Shown here: positions 60,701 through 64,000 of the stretch, piece after piece | Numbering within the stretch: the stretch's first letter is position 1 | Layout of the letters: every line of letters starts with the position of its first letter | NCBI GenBank assembly: GCA_013397865.1 | Contig: VZTI01004032.1 | Span: forward strand, 1,267 to 65,266 | Direction: 5' to 3' | DNA: 64,000 bases | DNA from: Struthidea cinerea | Taxonomy: Eukaryota > Chordata > Aves > Passeriformes > Corcoracidae | Notes under the pieces: generated by a model | What the model saw: only the letters and a program-made list of their open reading frames with translations | The model's database searches: none | Told to the model about the DNA's origin: nothing | Translations under genes and position numbers: made by a program

Positions 60701-63488
60701 CAGCATTAAAAAGAAATATATCAACTTCTTTAAAAAATAGAATAGAAGCTGACTTTCTGACAGTGAGCGTTGCACCAGTTAATTTTCCTACTTGTTTTTG
60801 TTCTTCTTAGATAAAGATCCCTATAGTTTTGGAAGAACAACTATAGTAAACTTACAGACTAGGTAAGTAAGTCTTGCAGAGTCCCTTTATGCTGATGTCT
60901 CCTGCCATGGTCTCTAAAGGCACGAATTGCTATTTGCAGCATTGCTCGTGGGGTTGGAATAACTTAATCCCCCTGCATCACCTGAAAGTGGGATGTTCTG
61001 CTTCAGGCTGTGCACTTACAGTGCTGATAAGAAATCTTGAGACTGGGTTTCTACTCTCTCAGCTCCCACTTCTTATATCACATGTTTCTGTTGCCTAAGG
61101 ATTGCACTCTGTAATCTCTTGGCTAATAGTGATATTATTTTCAGAAATTTCCCCATGAAGAGCAGCCATGCTTCAGCAGGAAGGTGAAGCTGATAGCTGG
61201 AATGTGTTACTGGGATGATTTAAATTCCCTTACATTAGATTTATGTGTGTGCATCTCTCTGAGATTACAATTAAAATGACTTCTATGTCTTTTAAAAATC
61301 TGTAAAATAGTTGAAATATGAAGCTGCACAAGTCTTCTAATTTATTACTTGATCAATCCACTTCCATCCATGACACTATGTCCAACAGAGCTTCTTTATT
61401 TTGTTAAACCACATTATGAAACCAAATAACTAATGGAGATTTTTTTACTTGGTTGGGCTGGTTTTTTCTCATCTGTAAAATAGATTCCTCTATCTTAGTT
61501 TAATTGCAATAATTAATGCTCTTCACAAAACTGAAGAGCTGTTCACAGAACAGAACTTCTGTCAGCTTTGAAGAAGGAGCTATCAGAAAAGCAGAATTTA
61601 CTCCTTTTATGAGGCTGTTTTCAGTTTGAGTAAGGACTGTGTTCAAGGAAAGTTCAATTATGCACTCAGCACAGTAAATAATAAAGTAAATAACAAACAT
61701 TTTGGCAAATAGCATCATACATGCTATAGGTCATCTGAATGAAAAAGGAAAGCCAAACACTGCCTAAATATGTCTATGTCATAGAGTATCTGTTTTCTTT
61801 GTAGCTCCATGACCCATAGAATTTTATGATAAGCAAATAATCCTGTTGGTTGTCCAAGGCATCTGCATAGGTGTGACTGACTACTAGTAACTACTTTTTT
61901 CTTCTTGTTTTGTGTTCAGTGAGAGGTTTTGATCTGATTGTCGTTTTGATAGCTGCTTGTATCGGTTGGACAGTTGGTCCTTCCTGTTTCTCATATTCCT
62001 AACGTTTTGTCTGACAGCAATAATCTGCTTTGGCTGCACACAGTTTTTGCTGTTGTTTACCTGATTCTGACTGTTGTCTTCATGAGACATCACATGAAGT
62101 ACGTCACATATAAAGAAGAAAACATAGTAAGTGTCTGTATTGGAGTGAAAAGAACCCCATAGAGCATATTTGCTAGGGGATAATGCAAAAAAAAAAAAAA
62201 AAAGCAAATTGCTAAGGTGCCTCCTACATGGTAGAATGTGACATAGATGTGAAGGAACTGACTGAAAGCAATGCTCTACTGAGTGAATTGTGAAAATGGA
62301 TGGAGAGAAGGGGGTTGGGGAGGGATTTGTGAAATTTTGCTGTAACCTATTACCAGTGTAGAAGGTGCTGTCTTAAATAGATGCAGCTCCCACCAAAACC
62401 AGAATTTCCTACCTNNNNNNNNNNNNNCACCCCGGTATCCCCCCCCTCCCCCCCCCCCCCGCCTACTACACAGCTAACTGTGCTGTGTCTTGGCCTTCCT
62501 TATATTCTTGTTTTCTCTTTTGTGATGTGGTTTATCCAAATGTGACTTGCATTTTCTCTCCCAGGTTAAGTGTACCTTGTTCATAACTGGTCTTCCAAAA
62601 AATGCGAGTGAAGAGACAATACAAAACCATTTCACGTAAGTTTCGTGCTTGAGCAATAACATTAGAGTCAGAATGGTTTGGGTTGAAAGGGATCTTAAAG
62701 ATCATCCAGTTCCAATTCCCTGCCATGGGCAGGGACACCTTCCACTAGACCACGTTGCTCAGAGCCCCATCCAACCTGGCCTTGAACACTGCCAGGGATG
62801 GGGCATCCACAGCTGCTCTGGGCAACCTGTGCCAGTGCCTCACCACCCTCACAGTAAAGAACTTCCTCCTGATATCTAATCTAAATCTGTTCTCTTTCAA
62901 TTTGAAGTTATTCCCCCTTATCCTGTCACTACATGCACTTGTAAAAAGTTTCTTTCCATCTTTGTTTAGGAATAGGAGATACAAAATTGTCCTGGTAGTT
63001 TTACCTACCCAAGCAGATAAGTTTTTTTTAATTTTGCACTGTTTAAAATTAGTATTATAGAGCCCACATTGTAAAAGTATATTTTATTCCTTAGCCAGAA
63101 TTGAGAAAAGACTATATTTCAATAAAGTCAGTTAGCTGATCTTAAAATCAGAATTTAAGAAAGTGTCTGTGTACCCACACTTTCCATTCATGCTCCCACA
63201 CAACATTTACTTGGAATAAAGCTGCGTATCTCATATTAAAGTAACTTCCCAACTGTCTGTGGAAGTCTCTGCTCTCTGACACCTCATTCAGAAACTAAAG
63301 GAGTGACGAGATGTCAGTTAGATATCAGTGCTGCTCTTTGAAACAGTTTCTTCATTGTGCTTTCTGTTCTTACTGTTCTCACTGTTCTCACGTGCTCTTC
63401 CTCTCAGGGATGCCTACCCAACCTGCACGGTGCTGGAGGTCCAGCTGTGTTACGACGTAGCCAAGCTGATTAACCTTTTCAAAAAAAG
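51796..63488 (+). CDS. TMEM63A: TMEM63A, mechanosensitive OSCA/TMEM63 channel, N-terminal third (runs off window)
   Basis: Member of the OSCA/TMEM63 family of mechanically gated cation channels in the plasma membrane and endolysosomes; human variants cause a hypomyelinating disorder. Coding exons: 51794-51990 (ATG 51796), 54224-54303, 55791-55854, 57034-57071, 58198-58340, 60811-60862, 62018-62126, 62565-62635, 63408-63488; all have GT-AG borders and joined phases, giving 277 codons plus 2 bases. Seen: an outside N-terminus with three N-glycosylation sequons (NRS, NST, NET, residues 22-32); TVLQGVTFGGIPTVLLLD opening the first membrane helix; RKRFWDYGRVALVSE; ERCGEDAIHYLAFQRHI; a second helix ending in [20 protein letters not shown]; a third helix NNLLWLHTVFAVVYLIL then FMRHHMKYVTYKEEN; then the start of the cytosolic RRM-like domain (CTLFITGLP, DAYPTCTVLEVQLCYDVAKL). 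The rest, including the 7-helix pore part, lies to the right. TMEM63B and TMEM63C are less likely on sequence and synteny. Confidence 0.95.
56098..56142. repeat. Poly-T and (TTTTG)n tract in TMEM63A intron 4
   Basis: About 22 T followed by four TTTTG-like units. Simple sequence; it generates a meaningless Phe-rich frame. Confidence 0.85.
58460..59077 (+). mobile_element. Solo LTR of an avian ERV, internally deleted, in TMEM63A intron 6
   Basis: Starts tgtagtgggttgaccctgg and ends with the terminal caacaca, so it has TG...CA ends. It carries the family's repeated motif (ctgctccagcatgggctcc and relatives), then ctgcagaggtgtttctctcacat-like and gccttggccagcagtgggtc blocks. The 5' half present in the copy at 17316 is missing after about 30 bp, which indicates an internal deletion. 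No internal viral genes are present and I could not see a clear target-site duplication. Overlapping plus-strand frames of about 110 codons are LTR translation, not genes. Confidence 0.78.
62415..62462. repeat. 13-base N gap with flanking C-rich tract
   Basis: N at 62415-62427 followed by a C-homopolymer-rich stretch to about 62462, in TMEM63A intron 8, about 100 bp before exon 9. Sequence and length here are unreliable. Confidence 0.85.
62664..62970 (-). mobile_element. CR1 LINE 3' fragment, antisense in TMEM63A intron 9
   Basis: Complement of a well-preserved CR1 3' end: ggtttgggttgaaagggatc, cctgccatgggcagggacac, cactgccagggatggggcat and taaagaacttcctcctgat. On the minus strand it reads RLDIRRKFFTVRVVRHWHRL, a CR1 ORF2 C-terminal motif. 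It begins only 28 bp after the donor of exon 9. Confidence 0.92.
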
Positions 63489-64000
63489 GTACTTGTTTTT
63501 GTAACCTACACGAGTTTAGCATAATTTTGTTAATGTTTTGCTAGTCCTTAATCAACATCTATCAGCAGTACTAATGTGGTGCGTACTAAAGATGAATTCT
63601 GCTCTGGTCTGGACTTCAGTTAGGTTCAGCTGTGTTTTGAAGGGAGTCGTGGGGTTCAGCCCATCTCTTATAGGTGTGATATGTTGTGTGATGTGTAAGT
63701 TAAGTTTTGACTTGCTGATTATCTATTTATTTATGTACTTAGTTATTTATAGTCAGGCAGTGCAATGTGACAAACTGAACTATTGAATTAATAACTCTGT
63801 TAACCCTGCTTCTTTGGTCAGAGGTGCTGATCACAGGAGAGACAAGTGTTACCTCCTGGGCTCTCAAGAATAGCATTGGGTTGTTCTTTTTCCTGTAACC
63901 TCACTACAAGTGCAGGCTGTATAATGATATTACAGACTTGAAAATAAATTATATGAGTAACCAAAATAAAGTGCGTGTAGTATCTTTGGTGACTGATGAA

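Noticed and set aside
1..64000. CRISPR array, operon, riboswitch, tRNA or rRNA gene
   Set aside because: None seen; the DNA is vertebrate, and the tandem repeats present are minisatellites or simple sequence without spacer structure.

Overview
The window looks like a stretch of bird chromosome. Nine CR1 LINE fragments of avian type (several ending in the usual 'gatgatcttagaggtc' style 3' end or its complement) and two copies of an LTR family typical of bird genomes are scattered through large-intron vertebrate genes. The gene order SDE2 - LEFTY - TMEM63A is the bird counterpart of the human 1q42.12 block. I cannot name the species; the LTR family would suit a songbird or a related bird, but that is an impression. 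No protein gene was recognised outside these three loci.

Layout. 1-16.4 kb: no recognisable protein gene; an 18-bp minisatellite at the left edge, a CR1 fragment, an orphan CpG island at about 1.86-2.3 kb, a long pyrimidine-rich stretch near 4 kb and a minus-strand CR1 at 15.5-16.4 kb. 16.5-23.8 kb: SDE2 on the plus strand, seven exons, with its first exon partly lost in a 65-base N gap. 23.8-30.3 kb: intergenic. 30.3-34.4 kb: LEFTY on the minus strand, complete in four exons (363 residues), with TATA box, poly(A) signal and a 3' UTR that carries candidate Pumilio and miR-302/430 sites. 34.4-48.4 kb: intergenic, with a cluster of three FOXH1-type motifs plus a T-box motif about 2.3 kb upstream of LEFTY. 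48.4-49.7 kb: CR1 debris and a GC-rich 20/60-bp minisatellite. 49.7 kb to the end: TMEM63A on the plus strand, promoter, non-coding exon 1 and nine coding exons; the gene runs off the right edge after about one third of its protein.

The three genes do not form a pathway. SDE2 is a ubiquitin-fold, SAP-domain nuclear protein of splicing and replication-stress control. LEFTY is a secreted TGF-beta-family antagonist of Nodal that acts in mesendoderm and left-right patterning. TMEM63A is an OSCA/TMEM63 mechanically gated cation channel. What links them is conserved synteny. PYCR2, which lies among these genes in mammals, was not seen here, and LEFTY points opposite to its two neighbours.

Assembly quality matters. 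Two direct duplications (190 bp and 434 bp) are each split by a single N within 2.5 kb of each other around the SDE2 promoter; both look like contig-end overlaps joined without merging, not like biology.
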